From contig JAIMBT010000007.1 in NCBI GenBank assembly GCA_023511295.1, positions 83,020 through 147,019 on the forward strand: a DNA stretch of 64,000 nucleotides. The letters run 5' to 3'. Source of the DNA: Alicyclobacillus sp. (GTDB lineage: Bacteria; Bacillota; Bacilli; Alicyclobacillales; Alicyclobacillaceae). Within the stretch, counting starts at the first letter, position 1, and each line of letters starts with the position of its first letter. The position numbers were made by a program, and so were the translations under genes. The notes below the pieces were generated by a model. It made no database searches. It was not told where the DNA came from and was given only the letters and a program-made list of their open reading frames with translations. This document shows, piece after piece, positions 9,396 to 17,977 of this stretch.

Positions 9396-10343
9396 TTACG
9401 CGTCCACGCACTTGCGCACAGCCCGCAAACGCGCCGACCTGGACCGCGGATTGCGACGCACTTCGACATCCGAAGGCGACACCGATTTGCGCAGCGCTGG
9501 TTCGGCGCGCGCCGTCTTGCCGCAGACACAGACCGGAAACTCCGGTGGACAAGTGCAACCTGTACACCACTCGGCAAACGTGCGCTTCACAATCCGGTCT
9601 TCCAACGAGTGAAAAGTGATGACGGCAATGCAGCCACCCGCTCGCACCACCTCGAACGCTTGCGCCAGACCCTCGCGCAACGCGCCGATCTCGTCGTTCA
9701 CGGCAATGCGAAGCGCTTGAAATACCCGCCGTGCCGGGTGCGGACCGGTTCGACGGGCCGCAGCCGGAATCGCCGATTTCACAATCTCGGCCAGTTGCCC
9801 CGTCGTCTCGATGGGTCCCGCCTCGCGCGCCCGCACAATCCGCCGCGCGATGGTCCGGCTGAACTTCTCCTCGCCGTACTCAAAGAAGAGGTTCGCCAGG
9901 GCGGTTTCGTCGAGCGTGGCCAGGAGTTCCGCTGCGGTCCGGTCAGAACCCCGGTCCATCCGCATGTCCAGCGGTGCGTCCTGCCGGTAGCTGAAGCCGC
10001 GTTCCCCGATGTCGAACTGCGGAGAGGACACGCCGAGGTCGAACACCACGCCGTCCGCACCTTCAAACCCGTGTGCCGCCGCAGATGCAGCCAGGTGGCG
10101 AAAGTTTGCATGAACCAACTGCACGCGGCTTCCAAACCGCGCCAACCTCGCCCTTGCGTGGGCGAGCGCGGATTCGTCTTGGTCCAGTCCGAGAACGCGC
10201 CCGGTGGGACTGCTCTGCTCCAGCAGTCGCTCGGTATGCCCGCCGCCCCCAACCGTGCAATCGATGTAACGTCCTCCGTCTCGAGGTTGAAGGCTGGCGA
10301 CCGTCTCCTCCAGCAACACCGTTTCGTGAACAAAGGCTTCCAC
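9396..10343 (-). CDS. rsmH: 16S rRNA m4C1402 methyltransferase RsmH
   Basis: SAM-dependent methylation of N4 of C1402 in the 16S rRNA P site. Motifs: HETVLLEETV at the N-terminus, the SAM loop DCTVGGGGHTE, FDLGVSSPQ, and the C-terminal segment ITFHSLEDRIVKRTF. The C-terminal third holds a cysteine-rich stretch (CTGCTCPPEFPVCVCG), common in Bacillota orthologues. The GTG at 10343 gives 315 residues, near the usual length; in-frame starts at 10424 or about 10385 would add a tail with no homology expected, but upstream initiation is not excluded. Confidence 0.94.
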   Translation of the reverse strand: MEAFVHETVLLEETVASLQPRDGGRYIDCTVGGGGHTERLLEQSSPTGRVLGLDQDESALAHARARLARFGSRVQLVHANFRHLAASAAAHGFEGADGVVFDLGVSSPQFDIGERGFSYRQDAPLDMRMDRGSDRTAAELLATLDETALANLFFEYGEEKFSRTIARRIVRAREAGPIETTGQLAEIVKSAIPAAARRTGPHPARRVFQALRIAVNDEIGALREGLAQAFEVVRAGGCIAVITFHSLEDRIVKRTFAEWCTGCTCPPEFPVCVCGKTARAEPALRKSVSPSDVEVRRNPRSRSARLRAVRKCVDA

Positions 10344-10427
10344 GGCGCACCCCCATCCCGTCGCCTCTGCAAGCGCCGATTCCATGACGGGTTCCCGGCG
10401 CGCTGCGACCGCACCGCTTGACACAGG

Positions 10428-10859
10428 TCAGAAGGACAGGTCCACCAGCTTCTCCGCCGTCTCGACAAACGACTCCGCCGCATCGACGGCGTACGCCTGC
10501 CAGCGTTCTCGACTCCAAATCTCGACCCGATTCGACACCCCGAGGACGACAATATCCTTCTCCAAGTGTGCGTATTCCCGCAGCAAGGTCGGGATGACCA
10601 CTCGGCCTTGCCGGTCCAATTCGCACTCCGTGGCACCGGAAAAGAAAAACCGCACAAACGACCTGGCGTCCGCCCGCGTCATCGGGAGCCCCTTGAGTTT
10701 GGACTCTAGCATCTCCCACTCCGACCGGGGGTATACGAACAGGCATTGGTCGAGTCCGCGCGTCATCACGAAGGTTTCGCCCAAGCCTTCGCGGAATTTG
10801 GAGGGCACAATCACGCGTCCCTTGTCATCCAAGGTGTGTTGATACTCCCCCATGAACAC
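10428..10859 (-). CDS. mraZ: Transcriptional regulator MraZ
   Basis: Ring-forming DNA-binding protein that controls the dcw operon it heads. The 143-residue sequence starts [15 protein letters not shown], nearly identical to B. subtilis MraZ, and contains both AbrB-like halves, each with the conserved D-x-x-[15 protein letters not shown] and [13 protein letters not shown]. The GTG at 10859 rather than the ATG two codons later is chosen because it gives the conserved MFMGEYQ terminus and GGTGAG lies 5 nt upstream. Autoregulation is indicated by the tandem repeats immediately upstream. Confidence 0.97.
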   Translation of the reverse strand: MFMGEYQHTLDDKGRVIVPSKFREGLGETFVMTRGLDQCLFVYPRSEWEMLESKLKGLPMTRADARSFVRFFFSGATECELDRQGRVVIPTLLREYAHLEKDIVVLGVSNRVEIWSRERWQAYAVDAAESFVETAEKLVDLSF

Positions 10860-10877
10860 GCTCGCTCACCAACCCTG

Positions 10878-10912
10878 CGCCATTCTACTCCACTTCACTC
10901 CACTTTCCACCA
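10878..10912 (-). promoter_or_regulatory. mraZ: MraZ operator: four direct repeats with 10-bp period
   Basis: Read on the minus strand there are four pentamers TGGTG, TGGAG, TGGAG, TGGCG, each separated by exactly 5 bases (gaaag, tgaag, tagaa). MraZ proteins are known to bind short direct repeats of TGGG or GTGG type spaced by about 5-6 nt upstream of their own gene. The array starts two bases after the candidate -10, so binding should block transcription of the dcw operon. Confidence 0.8.
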
Positions 10913-10913
10913 C

Positions 10914-10942
10914 GATGTATGCATTCGCTCCCACGCCAACAA
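10914..10942 (-). promoter_or_regulatory. Candidate dcw operon promoter
   Basis: Minus-strand -35 TTGTTG (10937-10942) and -10 TACATC (10914-10919) separated by 17 bases, directly upstream of the MraZ repeat array. The -10 is a weak match to TATAAT, so the assignment depends on position. Confidence 0.45.
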
Positions 10943-10985
10943 TTCCTTCTTTGCGAGCAAAAAGAATTTTGTCCCGTACACAAAC

Positions 10986-11024
10986 GGGCAGCTGCAGCGC
11001 GTGTGACACGCGCTGCAGCTGCCC
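10986..11024 (-). terminator. Perfect 19-bp palindrome after bshC
   Basis: Arms 10986-11004 and 11006-11024 are perfectly complementary around a single central base, an exceptionally long inverted repeat. It begins 33 bases past the bshC stop on the minus strand and is followed by GTTTGTG rather than a clean U tract. It lies between bshC and the mraZ promoter, so it most likely ends the bshC transcript and insulates the dcw operon. Confidence 0.6.
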
Positions 11025-11056
11025 GCCGGTTCTGTTCCGGTTCATAGCCGCCCGTG

Positions 11057-12697
11057 CTATGCGAGATCAACGTAGTAGTGCGTCCCCGGCCGATCATACT
11101 GCCCCCACAGCGGCAAATCGCGGAGCCAATCCAGCCCGTGTTGCGCCCAGAGGTTCAGCGGACACAGCCGACGTTCCTGCGGGTGCCCATCCACCCATAT
11201 CCACCGCTCAATGTGGCGCAACTGGCGAACCTCCACGTCGTGCGCCTGTTGGAGCAAGAACTTGGCCTTCGCCGTGGTCCGGGCAATCCCCGCCTGCTCT
11301 CGGCGAACTTGGGTCTCCGCCAACCGCGCGACCTGAGGTCCCAAATGTGCCCAGGACTGCGCCCACGCATCCCACCGCGCCCGGCTCTCGGCCGACATCC
11401 GCTCACAAGCCGCATCCAGGTCCAGGGCGCCAAACGCGCGAGCTCCCTGGTCGCGCAAGCCAGACAGGGAAAGCACGGCATCCCGCGACAGCCCCCACTT
11501 CTCCATGTTGCGCAGCACCGATGGCACAAATACCGTCAAACGGTCGCGCAACACGAGCGGCGGCATCGTCCGCTGGAGGGTTTCGAACACAGCCCCCGCC
11601 AACGCGTGGTAGGCAATCTCGGACGGTCCCCCGACAAACGCCACCGTCGGGAGCAGGAAGTCCTGTACCACCGGCCGCAACAGGACGTTCGAACTGAAGG
11701 CGGTCGGGTCGGCTTCGGCGGTGGCCACCCACTCGGCCACAGACCGTTCCATCCCGAGCCCCCGCACGCGCAACCGGTTGGGGTCATCCGTTCGCTCAAG
11801 AACATAGCGGCGTCCGGCGGCAACGTGGAACAGCGTTGTGTTGACTGGGTCAAACACGACGGCCGGATGGTACCCTCTGGCTTCGACAGCCCGATACCGC
11901 TCCGTGAGTCGGGCGGCCAGCTCGCCCTGCTGTTGCAACACGGCCGCCCACACGCCGCGAGCCAGTTGCCGCAAGCCAGGCAAACAAGGGTCCAGCAACA
12001 CCAGACCGGTCTCCCCCAGCATCCGGTAGAGCAAACGCGCGAACCACACGGCGAGGGTATCGCCCGGCTGCCACGTATCGTGTACCGCCGCCAACACCTC
12101 CGTGCGCCACGGACCACTCGGCAGGACCTCTTCCAGCTCGCGTAGGACGCCGGCGACCGCCGTCTGCGGAAGCGGGAAGTGGTGGACCATGCGGTGTAGC
12201 TCCGGCGCTTCCGGTATGCGCAACCGCCGAACCCCGTCCTGGTCATCGAGGACGTACGCGTGGTCCACCTCGCCCCAGTCGTGGTCTTCCGACGCAATCC
12301 AAAACACCGGAACCACGGGGCGTTGGAGTTCTTGCTCCAACCGACGCGCCAATCCGATGGCCGACAGCGCCTTGTACAAGGAGTAGAGGGGCCCCGTGAA
12401 GAGCCCCGCCTGCTGCCCTGCCACCACGACGACCGAATCTGGATTTGCCAGTCGTTCCAGTTGGGCCATCGCCGATCTCGGCGCGTGGATCTCCTCGAGA
12501 AACGGGCGCAGGGCCGCGACGAGCGCCTGCCGGTGCTCCACACAGAAGCGGTTGCGAAGCTCGTCTGCCCGCTGCCGGTAGGTCTGCAACCGACTTGGGT
12601 CCTGGTTGTGGTACAGCTCGGCCACACGGGAGAAGGACTGCTGGTGGTCGTCGGTGATTGGCTGGCCCGTGGGTGCAGCAGCTGCGGTACATCGCAT
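11057..12697 (-). CDS. bshC: Bacillithiol biosynthesis cysteine-adding enzyme BshC
   Basis: Last step of bacillithiol synthesis: adds cysteine to GlcN-malate. The 546-residue product matches the family in length (B. subtilis 539) and shows the hallmark VVVVAGQQAGLFTGPLYSLYKAL (residues about 88-110), VFWIASEDHDWGEV and a C-terminal coiled-coil part. ATG at 12697 is preferred over a GTG seven codons upstream because AGAGG lies 9 nt before it. bshC next to mraZ is the usual order in Bacilli. Its presence implies bacillithiol rather than glutathione as the low-molecular-weight thiol. Confidence 0.95.
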   Translation of the reverse strand: MRCTAAAAPTGQPITDDHQQSFSRVAELYHNQDPSRLQTYRQRADELRNRFCVEHRQALVAALRPFLEEIHAPRSAMAQLERLANPDSVVVVAGQQAGLFTGPLYSLYKALSAIGLARRLEQELQRPVVPVFWIASEDHDWGEVDHAYVLDDQDGVRRLRIPEAPELHRMVHHFPLPQTAVAGVLRELEEVLPSGPWRTEVLAAVHDTWQPGDTLAVWFARLLYRMLGETGLVLLDPCLPGLRQLARGVWAAVLQQQGELAARLTERYRAVEARGYHPAVVFDPVNTTLFHVAAGRRYVLERTDDPNRLRVRGLGMERSVAEWVATAEADPTAFSSNVLLRPVVQDFLLPTVAFVGGPSEIAYHALAGAVFETLQRTMPPLVLRDRLTVFVPSVLRNMEKWGLSRDAVLSLSGLRDQGARAFGALDLDAACERMSAESRARWDAWAQSWAHLGPQVARLAETQVRREQAGIARTTAKAKFLLQQAHDVEVRQLRHIERWIWVDGHPQERRLCPLNLWAQHGLDWLRDLPLWGQYDRPGTHYYVDLA

Positions 12698-12873
12698 CGA
12701 CTCAAGCCTCTTTTCCACTATCTATGGTTCAAAATCCCGTCTCATCGACACCACCTCGGCCCGGGGCGACAATGCGCGCCCCCGCACAGGCGCGCGGCAC
12801 GACGGCATCGCTGGACGCGTTCACCCTTGACCCGGTGCGACACATTGCAGCCCCTACACCCGCGTAAACGACA
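12698..12873. other. bshC-yngE spacer
   Basis: Non-coding. On the minus strand a perfect TATAAT (12873-12878) overlaps the stop codon of the upstream carboxylase gene and could start bshC transcription with a leader of about 170 bases, though no good -35 is seen. A GC-rich inverted repeat with 7-bp arms (12774-12780 and 12789-12795) lies in the leader without a U tract. Nothing else is recognised. Confidence 0.35.
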
Positions 12874-14400
12874 TTATACGGGATAAACGGGGTGCTTGCG
12901 CCGACCAAACACCATGTGCTTGGTCGCGTAGATGGCGAGGCGCCGGCACAGTTCCTCTCGGAGTCGGTCGGGTTCAACGATACCGTCGACGACGAGTTCA
13001 GACGCCAGCCGGAAGACGTCGATGTCCTCCCGGTACTCGGCCCGCTTCGCTTCTACAAACGCCTGCCGCTCGGATTCCGGGAGTTCCTGGATGTGATTGC
13101 TGTACACGGCGTTCACGGCTGCTTCCGGACCCATGACCGCGATTTGAGCGTTCGGAAACGCGAGGCAACAGTCCGGCTCGAACGCCGGACCGGCCATCGC
13201 GTACAGACCGGCTCCGTACGCCTTGCGGACAATCACGCTGATCTTGGGAACGGTCGCCTCGGACATCGCGGCAATCAGTTTGGCGCCGTGCCGAATGATG
13301 CCGGCGCGCTCCACCTTGGTGCCAATCATGAAGCCCGGAACATCCGCAAGGAACAGCAGCGGGATGGAAAAGGCGTCGCACAAGGTGATGAAACGCGCCG
13401 CCTTGTCCGCCGAATCGACGAACAGGACACCGCCTTTCACGCGCGGCTGATTGGCCACAATGCCAACGGCGCGCCCGTCCACGCGGGCGAACCCAGTCAG
13501 GATTTCCGGAGCGAACAGCTTCTTGACCTCGTACCAAGACCCTTCGTCAATCACGCGCTCAATCAGGTCGAGCATGTTGAACGGTGCGTTCTGGTTCTCC
13601 GGCACCACGGCCGACAGCGGTTTATCGAACGACCGCGGCAACGCGGGCGCCGCATCTGGTGCGGGAAGGCCGGTGTGGTCGGGAAAGTAACTGAGGTACC
13701 GGCGCGCGGACGCGATGGCACTCTGCTCGTCCGGTGCGAGCACATCGCCGCAACCGCTCACGCTGCAGTGCATGCGAGCACCGCCCATCTCCTCGAGCGT
13801 CACCTTTTCCCCGATGACCATCTCCGCCATGCGCGGCGAACCCAGGTACATACTCGCGTTCTTGTCGACCATGATGACGATATCACAAAACGCTGGGATG
13901 TAGGCACCCCCCGCCGCCGACGGTCCGAACAACACGCAGACCTGGGGAATCATTCCGGAGAGGCGGACCTGGTTGTAGAAAATGCGGCCCGCGCCGCGTC
14001 GACCGGGAAACATTTCAACCTGGTCCGTGATACGGGCTCCTGCCGAGTCGACCAGGTAGACGAGCGGAATCTGCAAACGCTCGGCGGTCTCTTGGATGCG
14101 GATGATTTTCTCCACCGTTCGGGACCCCCAGCTCCCCGCCTTCACGGTGCTATCGTTGGCCATCACCGCCACCGGTCGTCCGTGCACTCGGCCGACGCCA
14201 GTAACCACGCCGTCCGCAGGCAGCCCGTCGGCCATGCAGTTCGCGAACAGCCCGTCCTCCAATTCGACGTCTTCGTCAAACAACAGGCGCAGTCGATCTC
14301 GCACGAACAGCTTGCCGACGGATGCGTTCTTCTCGTGGTATTTGGCCGGTCCACCCGACATCGCGCGCCGCTGCCGCTCCGCAAACCCCTCAGCTGTCAT
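12874..14400 (-). CDS. yngE: Acyl-CoA carboxylase beta subunit (methylcrotonyl/propionyl type, YngE-like)
   Basis: Carboxyltransferase subunit moving CO2 from carboxybiotin to an acyl-CoA. The 508-residue product has both crotonase-fold halves: N-terminal GVGRVHGRPVAVMANDSTVKAGS and SAGARI, the oxyanion-loop GPSAAGGAY near residue 170, and C-terminal DVPGFMIGTKVE and AYGAGLYAM. The fifth gene of an operon matching B. subtilis yngH-HB-G-F-E, so the inferred substrate is 3-methylcrotonyl-CoA in leucine breakdown; propionyl-CoA cannot be excluded from sequence alone. Confidence 0.9.
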   Translation of the reverse strand: MTAEGFAERQRRAMSGGPAKYHEKNASVGKLFVRDRLRLLFDEDVELEDGLFANCMADGLPADGVVTGVGRVHGRPVAVMANDSTVKAGSWGSRTVEKIIRIQETAERLQIPLVYLVDSAGARITDQVEMFPGRRGAGRIFYNQVRLSGMIPQVCVLFGPSAAGGAYIPAFCDIVIMVDKNASMYLGSPRMAEMVIGEKVTLEEMGGARMHCSVSGCGDVLAPDEQSAIASARRYLSYFPDHTGLPAPDAAPALPRSFDKPLSAVVPENQNAPFNMLDLIERVIDEGSWYEVKKLFAPEILTGFARVDGRAVGIVANQPRVKGGVLFVDSADKAARFITLCDAFSIPLLFLADVPGFMIGTKVERAGIIRHGAKLIAAMSEATVPKISVIVRKAYGAGLYAMAGPAFEPDCCLAFPNAQIAVMGPEAAVNAVYSNHIQELPESERQAFVEAKRAEYREDIDVFRLASELVVDGIVEPDRLREELCRRLAIYATKHMVFGRRKHPVYPV

Positions 14401-14445
14401 CCTGTTTCCGCCCCCTGTGTGTGAACTACCGCCGTAGGTCGCAAA

Positions 14446-15228
14446 CTACTTCCCTTTATACAGCGGCTTTCGTTTTTCCGCAAATGCCGCGAGTCCCTCC
14501 AACCGGTCTTCAGTCGGAATCGTCCGCTCGTACGCCACCCACTCGACCTGCAACCCGGACGCCAGGTCGTGTCCGTATCCGCGGTCGATGGCGAATTTCG
14601 CTGCGCGGACGGCAATCGGTCCGTTCGCCGCAATCTCCCGCGCCAGTTCCAAGGCTCGTTTCTGCAGGTCAGCGCCGTCCACCACTTCGTTCACCAGGCC
14701 CATCCGCCAGGCGCCCTCGGCATCGATGCGACGCGCCGTGAAGATGAGTTCCTTCGCTTTCGCCAAACCGACAATCCGCGCCAACCGCTGCGTACCGCCG
14801 GCCCCTGGAATGATCGCCAAGCTGGTCTCGGTCAATCCAAGCTGCGCGTGCCTGGCGGCAATCCGTAGATCCGCCGCCAGGGCGAGTTCCGTCCCTCCGC
14901 CAAAGGCCACACCGTTCACGGCTGCAATCACCGGTTGCGGTAGGGAAGCGACGCGTTCGACCATCTCGCGAATCAATCCGACCGCCTGCCGCACTTGGTT
15001 CTCGTCCATACCGCGGCGTTCCTTCAGGTCGGCGCCGGCGCAAAACGCTTTGTCCCCGGCGCCCGTCATACACACCACGCGAACGGCGGAGTCTGCTGCA
15101 ACGTCGCGCAGGTGGCCAATCATCTCGCGCAGCAGCGCCTGCGACAAAGCGTTCGCGCTGTCCGCGCGGTTCAAGGTCAGTGTCACCACGCCTGCGTCGT
15201 CCGCACGCAGTACCAACGGGTCAGGCAT
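14446..15228 (-). CDS. yngF: Enoyl-CoA hydratase/methylglutaconyl-CoA hydratase (YngF-like)
   Basis: Crotonase-family protein of 260 residues. Oxyanion-hole motifs are CAGADLKER near residue 65 and AAVNGVAFGGGTELALAADLRIAA near 105; the catalytic glutamates are in GGGTE and GLTETSLAIIPGAGGTQRLAR. By position between HMG-CoA lyase and the carboxylase beta subunit it is inferred to hydrate 3-methylglutaconyl-CoA. Its ATG overlaps the end of the lyase gene by 8 bases, implying translational coupling. Confidence 0.9.
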   Translation of the reverse strand: MPDPLVLRADDAGVVTLTLNRADSANALSQALLREMIGHLRDVAADSAVRVVCMTGAGDKAFCAGADLKERRGMDENQVRQAVGLIREMVERVASLPQPVIAAVNGVAFGGGTELALAADLRIAARHAQLGLTETSLAIIPGAGGTQRLARIVGLAKAKELIFTARRIDAEGAWRMGLVNEVVDGADLQKRALELAREIAANGPIAVRAAKFAIDRGYGHDLASGLQVEWVAYERTIPTEDRLEGLAAFAEKRKPLYKGK

Positions 15229-16135
15229 CGCGTTCAGCCTCCTTCCGGCAGATGGACATCGCGTGGCTCTGTAGGCGTAGACCGCTCGCCCGCTCGAACC
15301 AAGCGGCCGTACCGAGCGTCTGCTCCCGGTCCACGCCGGTCTCGACGTTCAACTGCTCGAACAAGTAGAGGAGATCATCCGTCGCCACATTGCCAGAAGC
15401 ACCGGGCGCGTACGGGCAGCCGCCCAGGCCGCCGAGGGAGCCGTCGAACTTGCGCACCCCCGCGCCGTACCCGGCCCAGACGTTCGCCACCGCCATGCCG
15501 TAGGTATCGTGAAAATGCAAGGCGATCCGCTCCAGCCCAAACCGCCATGCGAGGTGCCCGACCAGTTCCTGGACCTGCCGCGGTACCGCGACCCCGATGG
15601 TATCTCCCACCGACAGCTCATCGATCCCCATCTCAAACAGTCGGTCCACCACTTTCAACACCTGGTCCACCGAGATGCGCCCTTCGTACGGACAGCCGAA
15701 CGCCGTCGACACGTATCCACGCACAAAAAGTCCCTCCGCCTTCGCTGCAGAGACCACCGGCTGGAGTACAGGGAATGTTTCGTCGATGGATTTGTTGATA
15801 TTCTTGCGGTTGTGGGTCTCACTCGCCGACATGAACACGTTCACGCCGTCCACTCGCGCCCTCAGCGCCCGTTCCAGGCCGCGTTCGTTTGGTACCAGCG
15901 CACTGTAGCAGACCCCTGGTCTGCGCTCGATGGCCGCAAACACTTCCTCCGCGTCCGCGAGCTGGGGTATCCAACGCGGGTGCACAAACGAGCTGACCTC
16001 GATGTGGCGGAAGCCCGCCTGTGCCAGTCGATTGACGAGTTCAACCTTCACTTCCGTCGGAACTGGCTGATGTTCGTTTTGCAGGCCGTCGCGCGGCCCA
16101 ACCTCCGTGAGCACAACCGTGTCCGCGAGACTCAT
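15221..16135 (-). CDS. yngG: Hydroxymethylglutaryl-CoA lyase (YngG-like)
   Basis: Splits HMG-CoA to acetoacetate and acetyl-CoA, the last step of leucine degradation. 304 residues, DRE-TIM fold: EVGPRDGLQNE at the N-terminus carries the catalytic Arg-Asp, SASETHN follows, then HFHDTYGMA with metal-binding His residues and the family signature GGLGGCPYAPGASGNVATDD containing the active-site loop cysteine. Length and motifs agree with the bacterial enzyme. Third gene of the leucine operon. Confidence 0.95.
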   Translation of the reverse strand: MSLADTVVLTEVGPRDGLQNEHQPVPTEVKVELVNRLAQAGFRHIEVSSFVHPRWIPQLADAEEVFAAIERRPGVCYSALVPNERGLERALRARVDGVNVFMSASETHNRKNINKSIDETFPVLQPVVSAAKAEGLFVRGYVSTAFGCPYEGRISVDQVLKVVDRLFEMGIDELSVGDTIGVAVPRQVQELVGHLAWRFGLERIALHFHDTYGMAVANVWAGYGAGVRKFDGSLGGLGGCPYAPGASGNVATDDLLYLFEQLNVETGVDREQTLGTAAWFERASGLRLQSHAMSICRKEAERDA

Positions 16136-16173
16136 CCGGTTCTCCTCCCCCTCGGCAGACGGTCCTCCGCGGA

Positions 16174-16383
16174 TTACTCCACTTCGATTAAGACGTCGCC
16201 TTCATTCACAAAGTCCCCGACCTGTACGTTCACCACGCGCACCGTGCCCGCGACCTCCGACTGGATGGGAACCTCCATCTTCATCGATTCCAACACAATC
16301 ACGTCCTGTCCTTCCGAAACCGCTTCACCGACCGCGACAGGGATAGACAAGACCGTACCGGCCATGGTTGCTGTGATCTGCAT
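16174..16383 (-). CDS. yngHB: Biotin/lipoyl attachment carrier protein (YngHB-like)
   Basis: A stand-alone 69-residue biotinyl domain. The biotin acceptor is Lys35 in ESMKMEV, flanked by conserved glycines of the hammerhead fold (GTV and VGD near the ends). It shuttles carboxybiotin between the biotin carboxylase encoded 3 bases upstream and the carboxyltransferase at the end of the operon. Such tiny free BCCPs are typical of Bacillus yngHB. Confidence 0.93.
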   Translation of the reverse strand: MQITATMAGTVLSIPVAVGEAVSEGQDVIVLESMKMEVPIQSEVAGTVRVVNVQVGDFVNEGDVLIEVE

Positions 16384-16386
16384 CCT

Positions 16387-17739
16387 TCAGGACTCCTTCC
16401 GATTCTGTACGTATTGGCGGATAAAGTCTGTGGTGGTGGCGCCCGCTTGGAACTGTGGGTGGGCCACAATCTGCGCGAGCAGTGGCAGGTTGGTTTTGAT
16501 CCCCTCCACCCGATACTCGGCGAGCGCCTGGGCCATCTTTGCAATCGCCGCCTCTCGTGTCGGGGCGTGGACGATGAGCTTGCCAATCATCGGATCATAA
16601 TACGGCGTGACCACCGACCCGCTCTCCACGCCCACGTCGTTGCGAACCCCCTCACCCGTCGGCAACTCGAGCACCTGAATGGTACCGGGTGAGGGCAGCA
16701 TGCGAACGGGATCCTCCGCGTAGATGCGGCACTCGATGGCGTGACCGTTCAAGGCGACACCAGCTTGATCAAACGGCAGCGGTTCGCCCGCAGCGACCCG
16801 GAGCTGCAACTCGACCAGGTCGAGTCCCGTCACGGCTTCCGTCACGGGATGCTCCACCTGCAGGCGCGTATTCATCTCGAGGAAGTAGAAGTGACCGGCC
16901 CCGTCGACGATGAACTCGACCGTCCCCGCGTTCGTGTACCCGATGGCCCGTCCGGCTGCGAGGGCGGCCTCTCCCATCCGCTTCCGCAAGCCCGCGTCTC
17001 CGAGCGCGGATGGCGCCTCCTCGATGACCTTCTGGTGCCGCCGCTGGATGGAGCACTCCCGTTCCCAGAGGTAGACGCCGTGACCGTGGGTGTCGAACAA
17101 CAGTTGGATCTCGATGTGCCTTGGCGCCTCCAAGTACTTCTCGAGAAACATCGCGCCGCTCCCGAAATAGGATTTGGCGCGTTGCTGATTCGCCGCAAAC
17201 GCTTTCTCGAGCTGTGCGTCAGACTCCACGACCTGCATGCCAATCCCGCCGCCACCGCCGGAAGCCTTCAGCATCACCGGATACCCGATGTCCCGCGCGG
17301 TTTGCAGGGCTGCGGTCAAATCAGCGACCTCGCCGTCTGACCCCGGGACAATCGGCACGCCGGCCTCGCGCATCAACTGCCGTGCGCGAATCTTGCTGCC
17401 CATCTCGCGAATCGCGTGTGCTGGAGGGCCGATGAACGTCACGCCCGCATCCGCGCACGCTTCGGCCAAGGCCGGGTTCTCACTGAGCAGCCCATATCCC
17501 GGGTGGAGTGCGTCCGCTTGGGTCTGGCGCGCCGCTTCCATCACGGCGTCCACCTGCAGATAGCTCGCTGCGACCGGCGGCGGACCGATTCGGACCGCTT
17601 CGTCCGCTTCGCGGACGTGAAGGGCGTTGGCGTCCGCGTCCGAGTACACCGCCACCGTCGCGATTCCCATCGCGCGGCACGTTCGGATGACGCGCCGGGC
17701 AATCTCGCCCCGGTTGGCAATCAACACCTTGCGAAACAC
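16387..17739 (-). CDS. yngH: Biotin carboxylase subunit (YngH-like)
   Basis: ATP-dependent carboxylation of biotin. 450 residues from the GTG at 17739, chosen because it gives the conserved terminus FRKVLIANRGEIA and follows GGAGGGG. ATP-grasp features: KASGGGGGIGM near 160, ECSIQRRHQKVIEE near 235, EMNTRLQVEHPVTE near 285 with the catalytic Glu/Arg residues. First gene of the leucine-degradation operon; in B. subtilis the equivalent operon is transcribed in the mother cell by sigma-E, but no clear sigma-E promoter was found here. Confidence 0.93.
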   Translation of the reverse strand: MFRKVLIANRGEIARRVIRTCRAMGIATVAVYSDADANALHVREADEAVRIGPPPVAASYLQVDAVMEAARQTQADALHPGYGLLSENPALAEACADAGVTFIGPPAHAIREMGSKIRARQLMREAGVPIVPGSDGEVADLTAALQTARDIGYPVMLKASGGGGGIGMQVVESDAQLEKAFAANQQRAKSYFGSGAMFLEKYLEAPRHIEIQLLFDTHGHGVYLWERECSIQRRHQKVIEEAPSALGDAGLRKRMGEAALAAGRAIGYTNAGTVEFIVDGAGHFYFLEMNTRLQVEHPVTEAVTGLDLVELQLRVAAGEPLPFDQAGVALNGHAIECRIYAEDPVRMLPSPGTIQVLELPTGEGVRNDVGVESGSVVTPYYDPMIGKLIVHAPTREAAIAKMAQALAEYRVEGIKTNLPLLAQIVAHPQFQAGATTTDFIRQYVQNRKES

Positions 17740-17866
17740 AGGTTTCCCCTCCTCTCCAAACTCCCACTTCAGGTTAGCAGGAAGGACGGGGGTTTGCAAA
17801 AGGATTGCAGGGGTCTGGGCCACACCCGTGCGGCGCGCGGCCAATGCTGCACGGGAGGGTGCACGA

Positions 17867-17896
17867 TTCGGACGGGCGGACGCCTTGTGCTACAAT
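17867..17896 (+). promoter_or_regulatory. Candidate extended -10 promoter for the SDR gene
   Basis: TGCTACAAT gives an extended -10 (TG-N-TACAAT, hexamer 17891-17896), with weak -35 TTCGGA at 17867-17872, 18-base spacer. A leader of roughly 75 bases precedes the SDR start. Confidence 0.5.
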
Positions 17897-17977
17897 GGTG
17901 CAACGTGTTTGGTGCCCCGTTGCGTGGGTGTTGGGGCAAGGACGAAGCGGAGCAACGACGAAAAGGGAGGGAGCCGT

